From Bryobacterales bacterium (GTDB lineage: Bacteria > Acidobacteriota > Terriglobia > Bryobacterales > Bryobacteraceae), in the NCBI GenBank assembly GCA_016716385.1, contig JADJWL010000010.1:145790-209789 (forward strand): 64,000 nt of DNA. Direction: 5' to 3'. Shown here piece after piece: positions 9,174-18,053 of the stretch (the first letter of the stretch is position 1; each line of letters opens with the position of its first letter). A program made the position numbers and the translations under genes. The notes beneath the pieces are model-generated. The model saw only the letters and a list, made by a program, of their open reading frames with translations. It was not told where the DNA came from and made no database searches.

Positions 9174-9683
9174 ATGCAAACGACGCTGTTGTCCGTGGAG
9201 GAGTATCTCGCGTCGCACTACCGTCCCGACTGCGACTATGTGGACGGTGAGCTGGAGGAACGCAACGTGGGAGAACGCGATCACAGTTTCGTGCAGGCGG
9301 CTCTGATCAAGTACTTCGCTCCCCTGGAGCAGTCCCTGCGCCTGCACGTGTTTCCCGAACTTCGTGTGCGCGTTGGGCCGAAGCGCTTCCGCGTCCCCGA
9401 TATTTGCGTCGTCCTCGGCGACTTTCCATCGGAGCAGGTGCTGACCCAGCCACCGTTCCTCTGTGTCGAGATCCTCTCGCCAAGCGACACGCTCGATCGG
9501 CTGCAGGAGCGCATCGACGACTATCTCGCCATGGGAGTCCTTTGCGTCTGGCTGCTGAACCCGCGCACCCGCCGCGGATGGGTCTATACCGGCGAGGGTT
9601 CGCGCGAGGCCAAGGATGGCATTCTGCACACGGCCAATCCCGATCTCGCCGTGCCTCTCGCGGCGCTGTTTCCCGCTGACTGA
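9174..9683 (+). CDS. Uma2-family (DUF820) PD-(D/E)XK nuclease-like protein
   Basis: The 169-residue protein matches the Uma2/DUF820 family, widely spread in cyanobacteria and acidobacteria and related to restriction-endonuclease folds. Visible features are the N-terminal SVEEYLASHYRPDCDYVDGELEER, then VFPELRVRVGPKRFRVPDICVV with the family's PD near residue 80, then CVEILSPSDTLDRLQERIDDYLAMGV with the E...SP.D...K-like core. These positions correspond to the presumed active site, although the role of these proteins is largely unknown. I chose ATG 9174 because homology begins there and a -10 box sits just upstream; the open frame extends further 5' into the preceding gene. The gene stands alone, 17 nt after the deacetylase. 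Confidence 0.9.
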   Translation: MQTTLLSVEEYLASHYRPDCDYVDGELEERNVGERDHSFVQAALIKYFAPLEQSLRLHVFPELRVRVGPKRFRVPDICVVLGDFPSEQVLTQPPFLCVEILSPSDTLDRLQERIDDYLAMGVLCVWLLNPRTRRGWVYTGEGSREAKDGILHTANPDLAVPLAALFPAD

Positions 9684-9695
9684 ACAGTGCGAATC

Positions 9696-10907
9696 TCAGT
9701 AGTCGAAGACGGAGCCGTCGGGCGCGATATGTTTCGGCCACTCGAACTTGCGCGTCTTCGACAACTCGGCGAGTTGCCGCTCGTCGACTTCGACACCCAG
9801 CCCCGGTCCCTCCGGCAGTGACACGTAACCATCGCGATCCAGGGTCCAGGTGCGCTTCGCCAGTCCGGGCAGACGATCGTCCGGTGGGTAGCCCTCGTGA
9901 ATCAGGAAGAGCGGGATGGACGCCGCCACGTGCAGACTCGCCGTCATGCCCAGCGTGGTCATCGTGCAATGGGGCGCCAGCGGCACGTAGAACGTCTCGG
10001 CCAGCGCGGCGATCTTCTTCATCTGGGTAATGCCGCCGACGAAGCCGCAGTCCGGCTGCAGAATGTCGATGGCGTTCTCGGTCAGGTAGGGAATCACTCC
10101 CCAGATGGTGCGGTCCTTCTCGCCGGTCGCCAGCGGCACGCGGATCTGCTGCTTCAGCCGCTTGAAAATTTCGATGTTTCCGTAGACAGCGGCTTCCTCG
10201 ATCCAGAGCACATCGTAGGATTCGATCGCGTTGGCGAACTGGATCAGCAGCGGCGGCGGCATCGAGCAGTGCGCGTCGAACATGATGGCCGCGTCCTTGC
10301 CCATCTTCTCTCGCGTCGCCTTGACGCGGTCGACCAGGGCCTGCACTTCGCTCGGCGTACCGGAGAACGGGTGCGGGCCGCCGGTGCCGATCTTACGCGC
10401 CTTGTCGGTGTGGTAGACGCGGATGCGGTCGCGCGTAGGCCCGCCGAGCAGGCGGTAGACCGGCGTGTTCCAGACTTTTCCCGCGATGTCCCACAGCGCC
10501 ATGTCGATGCCGGAAATGGTGTGGACCATGAACGGTCCGCCGCGCAGGTTGCGATGCGCGCGGTACATGAGCTGCCACAGGTGCTCGATGCGGGTCGGGT
10601 TCTGGCCGTCGAGCAGTTCGAAGATGCGGTTGGCAAGCGCCTGGGCCACGTCCGGGATGATGTTGCTGATCTCGCCCCAGCCGGTGATCCCCTGGTTGGT
10701 CTCCAGCTTGACGATGCATTTGGGGTCGGCCGGGACGGCGGTCAGTTTCGTGATGCGGAGGGCGGAAGCGCGGTCGGCGACATTCGCCGCGGGATTGGTC
10801 TGCGCACCCAGAGTGTCCTGGAGCAGCGCCTGTGCGGCGGCCATCGTCCCCATGCCGGCAAGCATGCCGCGGCGGGACGGGGCCGGAGGTTTCTCGTTGC
10901 TGGGCAT
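9696..10907 (-). CDS. Exported enolase-superfamily sugar-acid dehydratase (D-galactonate dehydratase-like)
   Basis: This 403-residue protein is of the mandelate racemase subgroup of the enolase superfamily. After a twin-arginine signal (SRRGMLAGMGTMAAAQA) come the capping domain and barrel: FDAHCSMPP (Asp metal ligand with His), LWIEEAAVYGN (Glu ligand), ATGEKDRT (Glu ligand) and a late LAPHCTMTTLG with the catalytic His. This layout resembles D-galactonate or related aldonate dehydratases, which convert an aldonate to a 2-keto-3-deoxy acid. Export is unusual for a dehydratase but occurs in acidobacteria. The substrate cannot be fixed from sequence. It diverges from the permease gene at 11008 and overlaps nothing. 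The nearby LarA-like and keto-glycoside hydrolase genes suggest a wider sugar-acid theme. Confidence 0.88.
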   Translation of the reverse strand: MPSNEKPPAPSRRGMLAGMGTMAAAQALLQDTLGAQTNPAANVADRASALRITKLTAVPADPKCIVKLETNQGITGWGEISNIIPDVAQALANRIFELLDGQNPTRIEHLWQLMYRAHRNLRGGPFMVHTISGIDMALWDIAGKVWNTPVYRLLGGPTRDRIRVYHTDKARKIGTGGPHPFSGTPSEVQALVDRVKATREKMGKDAAIMFDAHCSMPPPLLIQFANAIESYDVLWIEEAAVYGNIEIFKRLKQQIRVPLATGEKDRTIWGVIPYLTENAIDILQPDCGFVGGITQMKKIAALAETFYVPLAPHCTMTTLGMTASLHVAASIPLFLIHEGYPPDDRLPGLAKRTWTLDRDGYVSLPEGPGLGVEVDERQLAELSKTRKFEWPKHIAPDGSVFDY

Positions 10908-11007
10908 GGCGGATCCTCGGTTGGTCGAATTCCGATCCCATCATCGTACGCGAGAGATGGCTGCACAGGTTAGCCCCACGCCTACGTGGGATACTAAGAA
11001 CGAGAGG

Positions 11008-12285
<1,278 letters not shown>

Positions 12286-12289
12286 CACA

Positions 12290-13543
12290 GTGACGATCAG
12301 CGGATCGGAGAACATTCGCCTGGCGCTCTCGGCCGTGTGGGTTCACCGGTTCCGGTCATTGCTGACGGTGCTTGGGATTGTCATCGGCATCACGACCGTA
12401 GTGACGGTGGCGTCGTTATTGAGCGGCGTGCGGCGGGGTGTCGTGACGTTCTTCCAGGAGCTGGGTCCGGACAACCTGTTCGTCTACAAGACGAGCGGCG
12501 ACCCGCAGTCGGGGGGCGCCTCAGAGAAGGAAGCACGCCGCCGGCCGATTCTCCCCGAATATGCCGGCATGCTGCGCGATGCGGCCACGACTCTGGACGA
12601 TGTGTCGCTGCAGTTGTTCATTCCGGGGATTGTCGGGGGCAGGCCCATCTCGGCGCGGGTGCCGGGCTTCGAGTCCGACGCCGTGACCATCAACGGGCAG
12701 GCTGCCAACCTGATCGATTTGTCGCCGCGGGAGTTTGCCGAAGGCCGCTACTTCACCCCGGACGAAGAAGCCCGACGGGCGCGGGTGGCGGCGATCGGTT
12801 GGGATCTGGCGGAGGCGCTGTTCCCGGAAGGCGACCGCGTCGGGAAGACATTCCTTGCCGACGGCGCCGAGTACACGGTGGTCGGCGTGTTCGAAAAGGC
12901 GAAGGGTGGCTTCCTCGGCCAGAACGGCATTGACACACAGATCGCCATCCCGCTGGCGACGGCGCGGCTGCGCTACCCGCAGATCGACCGGTTCATGATC
13001 GTTTGCAAGGCCAAGCCGGGTATGCGCGATGAGGCTCTCGAGGAAGTAGAGGGATTGCTCCGGAAGATCCGCCGCACGCCTCCCGGCGAAGAGAACGATT
13101 TCGCCCTGTCCACACCCGACCAGATCATCCAGCAGTTCGACAAGATCACGGGGCTGATCGGGCTGGTAGCGATTGCGTTGTCGGCACTGGGGCTGCTCGT
13201 GGGCGGCATCGGGGTGATGAATGTCATGCTGGTGTCGGTCACCGAGCGGACGCGAGAGATTGGGACACGGATGGCGATCGGAGCCCGGCGCCGTGACATT
13301 GTCGGACAGTTTCTCGCCGAGGCCATGACACTCACCGGTATTGGCGGGGTGCTGGGGATCTTCGTGGCGATCGCCATCACCTTCCTGATTTCGGCGCTCG
13401 TTCCCTCGCTTTCCTCCGATGTCCCGCCATGGGCCGTGGCCGCCGCTTTTCTGACTTCCGTCAGCGTCGGATTGTTCTTCGGCGTCTGGCCGGCGGTCAA
13501 GGCTGCGCGGCTCGATCCGGTAGAAGCCCTGCGGTACGAATGA
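12290..13543 (+). CDS. MacB-type ABC transporter permease, second subunit
   Basis: This 417-residue paralogue of the preceding gene has the same architecture: first membrane segment FRSLLTVLGIVIGITTVVTV, periplasmic core, a GVMNVMLVSVTERTREIGTRMAIGARR signature, and the ending ARLDPVEALRYE. I chose GTG 12290, 4 nt after the previous stop; TTG 12263 is also open but would overlap the upstream gene by 23 nt. The matched pair suggests a heterodimeric exporter or mechanotransmission complex. The ATPase and any membrane-fusion partner must be encoded elsewhere; the TolC-type gene at 20490 is a possible but unlinked outer-membrane partner. The gene ends against the convergent gene at 13544 with no gap. 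Confidence 0.9.
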   Translation: MTISGSENIRLALSAVWVHRFRSLLTVLGIVIGITTVVTVASLLSGVRRGVVTFFQELGPDNLFVYKTSGDPQSGGASEKEARRRPILPEYAGMLRDAATTLDDVSLQLFIPGIVGGRPISARVPGFESDAVTINGQAANLIDLSPREFAEGRYFTPDEEARRARVAAIGWDLAEALFPEGDRVGKTFLADGAEYTVVGVFEKAKGGFLGQNGIDTQIAIPLATARLRYPQIDRFMIVCKAKPGMRDEALEEVEGLLRKIRRTPPGEENDFALSTPDQIIQQFDKITGLIGLVAIALSALGLLVGGIGVMNVMLVSVTERTREIGTRMAIGARRRDIVGQFLAEAMTLTGIGGVLGIFVAIAITFLISALVPSLSSDVPPWAVAAAFLTSVSVGLFFGVWPAVKAARLDPVEALRYE

Positions 13544-13909
13544 TCAGGCCTGTCGGCGCGCCTGAATAAAGGAACGCACGGCCAGCACAACGTAAACAAT
13601 CAGGATCAGCGCCATGACGCCCTGAGCGGCTACAGCCGCGGGACGTTCGACCTGCGCACCTGAGAGGAGAGGTCCGAGCTTGGGCAGGGCGCGGGCGGTG
13701 CCGGCAATTCCGAGAACCCCGAGCAGCACAGCAGCGTGCATGGCATGTTTGCGGAAGGGTGTCCGTAGGGCGATGAGTCCGCAAGCTTCGAGGATCGCCC
13801 CGAAAAAGACAGGGATCAACGCCGTCGGGCTCTCCATCCCGGTCATCACGTAGCCTACGATCCCGAGCGCGATCAGGAGGCTGCCGACTACTATCGTTAC
13901 GATGGGCAC
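13544..13909 (-). CDS. Small four-helix membrane protein
   Basis: The 121-residue product is mostly hydrophobic, with four predicted membrane segments: IVTIVVGSLLIALGIVGYVM, ALIPVFFGAILEACGLIAL, AAVLLGVLGIAGTARAL and VMALILIVYVVLAVRSF, ending RQA. It resembles small uncharacterised membrane proteins of acidobacteria and planctomycetes. I chose GTG 13909 because hydrophobic coding sequence starts there and TACAAT lies nine bases upstream on this strand. A longer frame to 15289 is an antisense shadow of the ceramidase-like gene. The start region is shared with the divergent gene at 13946. Function is unknown. Confidence 0.65.
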   Translation of the reverse strand: MPIVTIVVGSLLIALGIVGYVMTGMESPTALIPVFFGAILEACGLIALRTPFRKHAMHAAVLLGVLGIAGTARALPKLGPLLSGAQVERPAAVAAQGVMALILIVYVVLAVRSFIQARRQA

Positions 13910-13945
13910 AATAGTTCGATTGTATCCTGAGGCAGTTGGACGCAA

Positions 13946-15313
13946 ATGACGAGACGCAAATGGATGCTGGGATTGGGCGCGGCGGCGGCTGGATGCGGGC
14001 GCGGCGGCTGGCGCCTGTCGTCCTTCGAGGCGGATGTGACGCCGCCCCTCGGCCACCCGCTGCTGGCCGGGACGATCGCGCCGGCGCGCGAGGTGCTGGA
14101 CCCGCTGAGCGCGCGCGGGATCGTGCTGACCGGCGGGGGACCGGCGGTCGTGCTGGTGGCGGTCGACTGGTGCGAGATCCGGAACGCGGCGCATGAGCGC
14201 TGGCGGACGGTGTTGGCGGAGGCTGCTGGGACGACTGCGGGCCGGGTGCTCGTCACGACCTTGCATCAGCACGACACGCCGGTCATGGACACGGGCGCGC
14301 AGAGGATCCTGGACCAGGCCGGCGTCACCGGCGGCCGCCTGTGCGACCCGGTGTTCCACGAACAGGCGCTGGGACGGGTCGCCGGGGCCCTGCGGCGGAG
14401 TCTGACCGGCGCGCAGCCTGTGACCCATGTTGGAACAGGGCTTGGCGAGGTCCGCGATCTGGCGTGCAACCGTCGCGCCGAATTCCCCGGCGGCACCGTG
14501 AATTTCGACCGGTCGGCCATCGTGACCGATCCCGCCATTCAGGCGCTGGAACCTGGCTTGATCGACCCCTGGCTCCGCATGCTGACCTTCTGGAACGGGG
14601 ACAGACCCCTTTGTGCAGTCAGCGTGTTTGCCGTACACCCGATCACAACTTATGGAAAAGGCGGGGTTTCCGCCGACTTCGCGGGCGCCGCACGGGCCCT
14701 CTGGCAGAAGGCGCGCCCGGACGTGCCGCACGTCTACTGCACAGGTGTCGCCGGCGACGTGACCGCTGGCAAGTACACCGACGGCAGCCTGCACCACCGG
14801 CCGGTGCTGGCGGAACGGTTGTACTCCGGAATGGAAGCGGCGTGGACGGCGACGCAACGTGCCAGGCTGGAACGGGTGGAGTCCCGGGCGGTGCCGCTGC
14901 CACTCACGCCCAGAATCGAGCCAGGGTTCACCACAGAGGACTTCCGGCGCGAGATCGCCGACCCGGCGGTCCCGTTTTCCACGAAGGCTCTGAATGCCAT
15001 GGGACTCAGTTGGGGAGGGCGACCCCTGGATTTGCCGGTCGTCGATTTCGGTCCGGTGCGGATGCTGCTTATGCCGGGCGAGACTTTCCTGCAATATCAG
15101 CTTTGGGCACAGGCGATGCGGCCGGACCTGTTCGTAATCGCCCTCGGCTACGGCGATGGTGCGCCCGGATACGTCCCTACGGTCACGGCAACCGAAGAGG
15201 GCTTCGACCGCCGCAAGCGCTCGATCAAGACGTGGATGTGGTGCGACCCCTGGAAGAGCGAAGCCGTGCTTCGCGGGGCGGTCGAACACGCGCTCGACCG
15301 CCGCTCTCCGTAA
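13946..15313 (+). CDS. Neutral/alkaline ceramidase-like lipoprotein
   Basis: This 455-residue protein begins with a lipoprotein-type signal (MLGLGAAAAGCG; lipobox AAGC), so it is probably anchored to a membrane on the outside. The first half resembles the neutral/alkaline non-lysosomal ceramidase N-terminal domain: SSFEADVTPPLGHPLLAGT, then VLVAVDWCEIRN, VTTLHQHDTPV (His cluster), FAVHPITTYGKG and CTGVAGDVTAGKYTDG. Members are zinc-dependent amidases or of unknown substrate. Homologues in this phylum are common and usually of unknown role. The His-containing LHQHDTP and AVHPITT segments fit zinc binding. It is divergent from the small membrane protein and convergent with the DUF4252 gene, with 8 nt between. 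Confidence 0.75.
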   Translation: MTRRKWMLGLGAAAAGCGRGGWRLSSFEADVTPPLGHPLLAGTIAPAREVLDPLSARGIVLTGGGPAVVLVAVDWCEIRNAAHERWRTVLAEAAGTTAGRVLVTTLHQHDTPVMDTGAQRILDQAGVTGGRLCDPVFHEQALGRVAGALRRSLTGAQPVTHVGTGLGEVRDLACNRRAEFPGGTVNFDRSAIVTDPAIQALEPGLIDPWLRMLTFWNGDRPLCAVSVFAVHPITTYGKGGVSADFAGAARALWQKARPDVPHVYCTGVAGDVTAGKYTDGSLHHRPVLAERLYSGMEAAWTATQRARLERVESRAVPLPLTPRIEPGFTTEDFRREIADPAVPFSTKALNAMGLSWGGRPLDLPVVDFGPVRMLLMPGETFLQYQLWAQAMRPDLFVIALGYGDGAPGYVPTVTATEEGFDRRKRSIKTWMWCDPWKSEAVLRGAVEHALDRRSP

Positions 15314-15321
15314 GGCGGGAG

Positions 15322-15831
15322 TTACTTGCCGGCCGTCGACAGATCGTAGGCGATCTTCGAGGAGACCAGGGCCTGGAGATCCTTCAATCCCAGGGCTCCG
15401 ACGATATGCACTACTGTCAGTTCTTTCGGCTCGGCAGCGATGACGGCGATGCCGCCCGCTTCCGGGCCGTTCATCTTCAAGTAGACATCCACCGATTCCT
15501 TCGGCTCCCGGACGCTGACAATCCGGTTCCAGCCGGGCGTGTCCAGTTGCCGGCGGATCGCCTCAACGTCGGACTGCTGGTATGCACCTTCGTTGTGAAA
15601 CTTGAAGGTGCGGACTTGAAGCGACTCAACCTGCTTGGCTTGAGCTTCGAACTTCCGTGTTTCTTCAGGCGCCGCGGCAAGGGCGGCGCGGATTTGCGGG
15701 CCGTCCAGGTCAACCACCGTGTGCTCCTTGGCCAAGGGGATAAGGTGGTCGAGATTCAGATCCAACTTCTGGGCCGGAAGAGTGACTGAGAACAGCAGCG
15801 CTGCCGCCACAGTCGTGAGTGAAGCATGCAT
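15322..15831 (-). CDS. DUF4252 domain exported protein
   Basis: This 169-residue protein has a Sec signal (MHASLTTVAAALLFSVTLPAQK). The middle and end carry the DUF4252 pattern: charged helices with E and Q, SVREPKESVDVYLKMNG, then IAVIAAEPKELTVVHIVGAL, in which the final ELTVV.I.G strand is characteristic. The family has no known biochemical function and is often found near anti-sigma or sigma factor genes, but none lies here. I chose ATG 15831 because the signal peptide starts there and GGGAG precedes it; the open frame extends upstream without homology. It lies on the same strand after the keto-glycoside hydrolase gene, 113 nt away, so co-transcription is possible but not certain. Confidence 0.82.
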   Translation of the reverse strand: MHASLTTVAAALLFSVTLPAQKLDLNLDHLIPLAKEHTVVDLDGPQIRAALAAAPEETRKFEAQAKQVESLQVRTFKFHNEGAYQQSDVEAIRRQLDTPGWNRIVSVREPKESVDVYLKMNGPEAGGIAVIAAEPKELTVVHIVGALGLKDLQALVSSKIAYDLSTAGK

Positions 15832-15944
15832 GACGTTGGTACTCCCTTCACCACGAGATACGAAGATGGCCGGCAAAACGACCACTCTTTTTTCGTGCCG
15901 GCTTCAAGTAGTCCTTTTCACGTGGCGCTTCAGCGCGGGACGCG

Positions 15945-16535
15945 CTACGGAAGCACCGTCAGTTCGAAGTCCTTGAACTGGACTTCGATCGGCGGACCGC
16001 TGTGGACTTGCAGCGCAATGAACCCGGTGTCTTCGATGCCGGGGTCGGTCTCCCGGTAGTCAGCCGTGCGGACGCCGTTGAGGTCCAAGGTGATGTGGTT
16101 CCCCCGCGCCGTAATGACGTACTGGTTCCAGCCGGCCTTGTCGAGACCCTGCAGCGCCTCGTCCGGCGTTTGCACCAGGACGCGGTTCCGGCGTGACTCG
16201 TCGTAGAGACAACCCCAGTATTTCTGCCCGATGTCGGCCTGGTACCCGGACACCTCGTGGGAGTTCGGAACAGGTCTGCTGCGAAACTGAATGCCGCTGT
16301 TTCCTTCTCCGTTTACGAGGCGAAACATTAACTGTAGCTTGAAGTTGCGGTAGTGCTTCACCGTGCGTAGGAAGTCGTTGTACTTGAGTCCGTTGTGCTT
16401 GCCGACGATCATCCCGTCGCGGACTGACCAGATGCCCGGGGTGTCCACGGTCCAGCCCGTGAGGTCCTTGCCGTTGAACAGCGTCTCGCCGGACGCGGCG
16501 GCGGCGAGCATCAGGAGCAGGACTGCAGGTCTCAT
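15945..16535 (-). CDS. 3-keto-disaccharide hydrolase domain (DUF1080) protein
   Basis: This 196-residue exported protein (signal MRPAVLLLMLAAAASG) consists of one DUF1080 lectin-like jelly roll: TLFNGKDLTGWTV, GMIVGKHNG, NFKLQLMFRLVNGEGNSGIQFRS, GYQADIG, GWNQYVITARGNHITLDLNG and TGFIALQVHSGPPIEVQFKD. Family members hydrolyse 3-keto-glycosides formed by oxidoreductases, or bind glycans. Residue order and length fit a single-domain member. Its start overlaps the stop of the LarA-family gene by 4 nt (ATGA), so the two are translationally coupled, which links a glycan-acting enzyme to a hydroxy-acid racemase. The family call is firm; substrate unknown. Confidence 0.9.
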   Translation of the reverse strand: MRPAVLLLMLAAAASGETLFNGKDLTGWTVDTPGIWSVRDGMIVGKHNGLKYNDFLRTVKHYRNFKLQLMFRLVNGEGNSGIQFRSRPVPNSHEVSGYQADIGQKYWGCLYDESRRNRVLVQTPDEALQGLDKAGWNQYVITARGNHITLDLNGVRTADYRETDPGIEDTGFIALQVHSGPPIEVQFKDFELTVLP

Positions 16536-17815
16536 GCGGGGACGGTCTCCTCCGTGCGGGCCAGCACGTAGGGACCTTCCGGGATCACCGCGATCGAAGC
16601 GGTTCCGGGCAACCCGTCCGTCAGCGCGGCGATCGCTTCGGGCAGGCTGGCGCAGCATGTTCCCCACAGCGACGCATGATACCGGGCCGGCAAACCGGGC
16701 ACGTAGAAGATCACCTGCTTATCCGCCGTCACAAGCCCCAGCTTCTCCAGTTGCCACTGGTCGACTTCGACCGGTGCGTGGCGGATCGCTTCGAGGAAGC
16801 CGGCATCCGAGCGGTGCTGTTCCACCATGCGGCTGAATTCGGGCGCCCCGCAGCCCTCTTCGCAGGCAGCCACCAGCAGGATGCGCCCGCCGGGCTTTAC
16901 GATATGCTGCGCGGCGGTGATGCCCTTGATGGACTGGTAGAACGTCAGGTCGAGTGGATAGCCGGCGGCGGTGGTGATGCAGGCGTCGACCGGCTCGTCC
17001 ATGCGTTCAAGCAGCGCCCGGGAGACGAACTGGACGCCTTCCCGGTGGGCGGACACGGGATCGCCCGCGAACACCCCGGCGATCCGCCGGTCACGGGCCA
17101 GGGCGACATCGACCATGAAGTCGTGGCGTGCCATCCGGGCGATCTCGAGCAACTCGCGGTGGAGCGGGTTGTCCTCGATCGAGCCTTCGGTAGCTCGCGG
17201 ATCGCGCATGAACTTCGGGCTGTGCAGGACTTTGATCGTTTCCTGCGCCGCCAGTCCGGGCGCGATCAGTTTGCGCCCGCCGGAATAGCCGAGCATCAGG
17301 TGCGGCTCGATGAAGCCGAGGGTGATGTGCAGGTCCGCCGCGACGAACCGTTCGTCGATCCAGACCGGGGTTCCCGACGCCGTGTCGCCCAAAAAGCGGT
17401 GCTCGGCCCTCTCGCGGGCGTTGTGGTTGCCGATAGGGTAATGTTGTGCGACGGTTTCGCCGATGATTTCCGCAAGTTCAGGTGAGGTCGCGGGCCGATG
17501 CAGTCCAGTGGCAATCAGGATATGAATTCGTTCGCGAGGAATGCCGGCGCGGGCGAGCCGCTCCAGCAGCGGGGGCAGGACTTGGCGGTTCGGCGCGGGG
17601 CGCGTGATGTCGCAGACCGAGATCGCCGCCGACGTCTTCCCACGGGCCATCTCTTCGATCGGCGGCGTTCCCGTCGGGTGGTCGAGGGCGTGTTCCAAAG
17701 CGGCGGCGGGGTCGGGCAGCGGGTGTGCCGACTTGGCTTCGAGAACGCGGTAACGGAACCCTTCGGGCAGCTCCGCCGTCACTCCGGTATGGCCAAAGGC
17801 GAGTTCAACGCGCAT
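16532..17815 (-). CDS. Nickel-pincer racemase family protein (LarA-like)
   Basis: This 427-residue protein belongs to the lactate racemase LarA family, which uses the nickel-pincer nucleotide cofactor to racemise or epimerise alpha-hydroxy acids by hydride transfer. Key features are present: CDITRPAPN, IATGLHRPAT, HNARERAEH, and EPHLMLGYSGGRK, followed 16 residues after that Lys by a His (VLHSPKF). The Lys and His match in spacing the Lys184 and His200 cofactor attachment positions of the Lactobacillus enzyme, and the EPH His matches His174. Genes for cofactor synthesis (larB, larC, larE) are not in the window. Because the following gene acts on sugars and overlaps it, the substrate may be a sugar acid rather than lactate; this is inference. 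Confidence 0.88.
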   Translation of the reverse strand: MRVELAFGHTGVTAELPEGFRYRVLEAKSAHPLPDPAAALEHALDHPTGTPPIEEMARGKTSAAISVCDITRPAPNRQVLPPLLERLARAGIPRERIHILIATGLHRPATSPELAEIIGETVAQHYPIGNHNARERAEHRFLGDTASGTPVWIDERFVAADLHITLGFIEPHLMLGYSGGRKLIAPGLAAQETIKVLHSPKFMRDPRATEGSIEDNPLHRELLEIARMARHDFMVDVALARDRRIAGVFAGDPVSAHREGVQFVSRALLERMDEPVDACITTAAGYPLDLTFYQSIKGITAAQHIVKPGGRILLVAACEEGCGAPEFSRMVEQHRSDAGFLEAIRHAPVEVDQWQLEKLGLVTADKQVIFYVPGLPARYHASLWGTCCASLPEAIAALTDGLPGTASIAVIPEGPYVLARTEETVPA

Positions 17816-17906
17816 CTCGCTTCACCGTATCACAGGCTGTGCGGATCAGGGCAGCACGTTTGGCGCGTGGATTGCTGCGGATGGTAGCAGCAGGGGAGAG
17901 ACAACG

Positions 17907-17993
17907 ATGATGACCGTGGGGATTGTTGCTGGTTTCGTGATACTTTGCCTATTCTTCTCGATGCTGTCCTCGCCGCCGAACGTCGGCCGCTGA
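17907..17993 (+). CDS. Candidate 28-residue membrane peptide
   Basis: A short frame encodes MMTVGIVAGFVILCLFFSML and ends SSPPNVGR. It is one hydrophobic helix with a polar tail. A clear ribosome site, GGGGAGAG, lies six bases before ATG 17907. The frame lies in the otherwise empty 238-nt interval between the divergent LarA-like and D-aminoacylase genes. The good ribosome site and membrane-helix composition favour a real small protein, but there is no homology support. Confidence 0.4.
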   Translation: MMTVGIVAGFVILCLFFSMLSSPPNVGR

Positions 17994-18041
17994 CGCGTCG
18001 CCTGGACACAACAGTGTGTCCGGTCAGCAACATTTGGAGCG

Positions 18042-18047
18042 TACAAT
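18042..18047 (+). promoter_or_regulatory. -10 box six bases before the D-aminoacylase gene
   Basis: TACAAT is followed by GTCCAG and then ATG 18054, so transcription would begin at or beside the start codon. No Shine-Dalgarno sequence is present. This fits a leaderless message. Confidence 0.45.
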
Positions 18048-18053
18048 GTCCAG

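Noticed and set aside
14597..14612. GGGGACAGACCCCTTT resembles a REP-type palindrome.
   Set aside because: It lies within the ceramidase-like coding region and encodes an ordinary GDRPL segment; similar strings occur in other genes for the same GDRP codons (for example at 55548-55563).
13544..15289. A 581-codon minus-strand frame.
   Set aside because: Only its last 121 codons look like protein (four membrane helices). The rest is antisense to the ceramidase-like gene, whose sequence is plainly coding.
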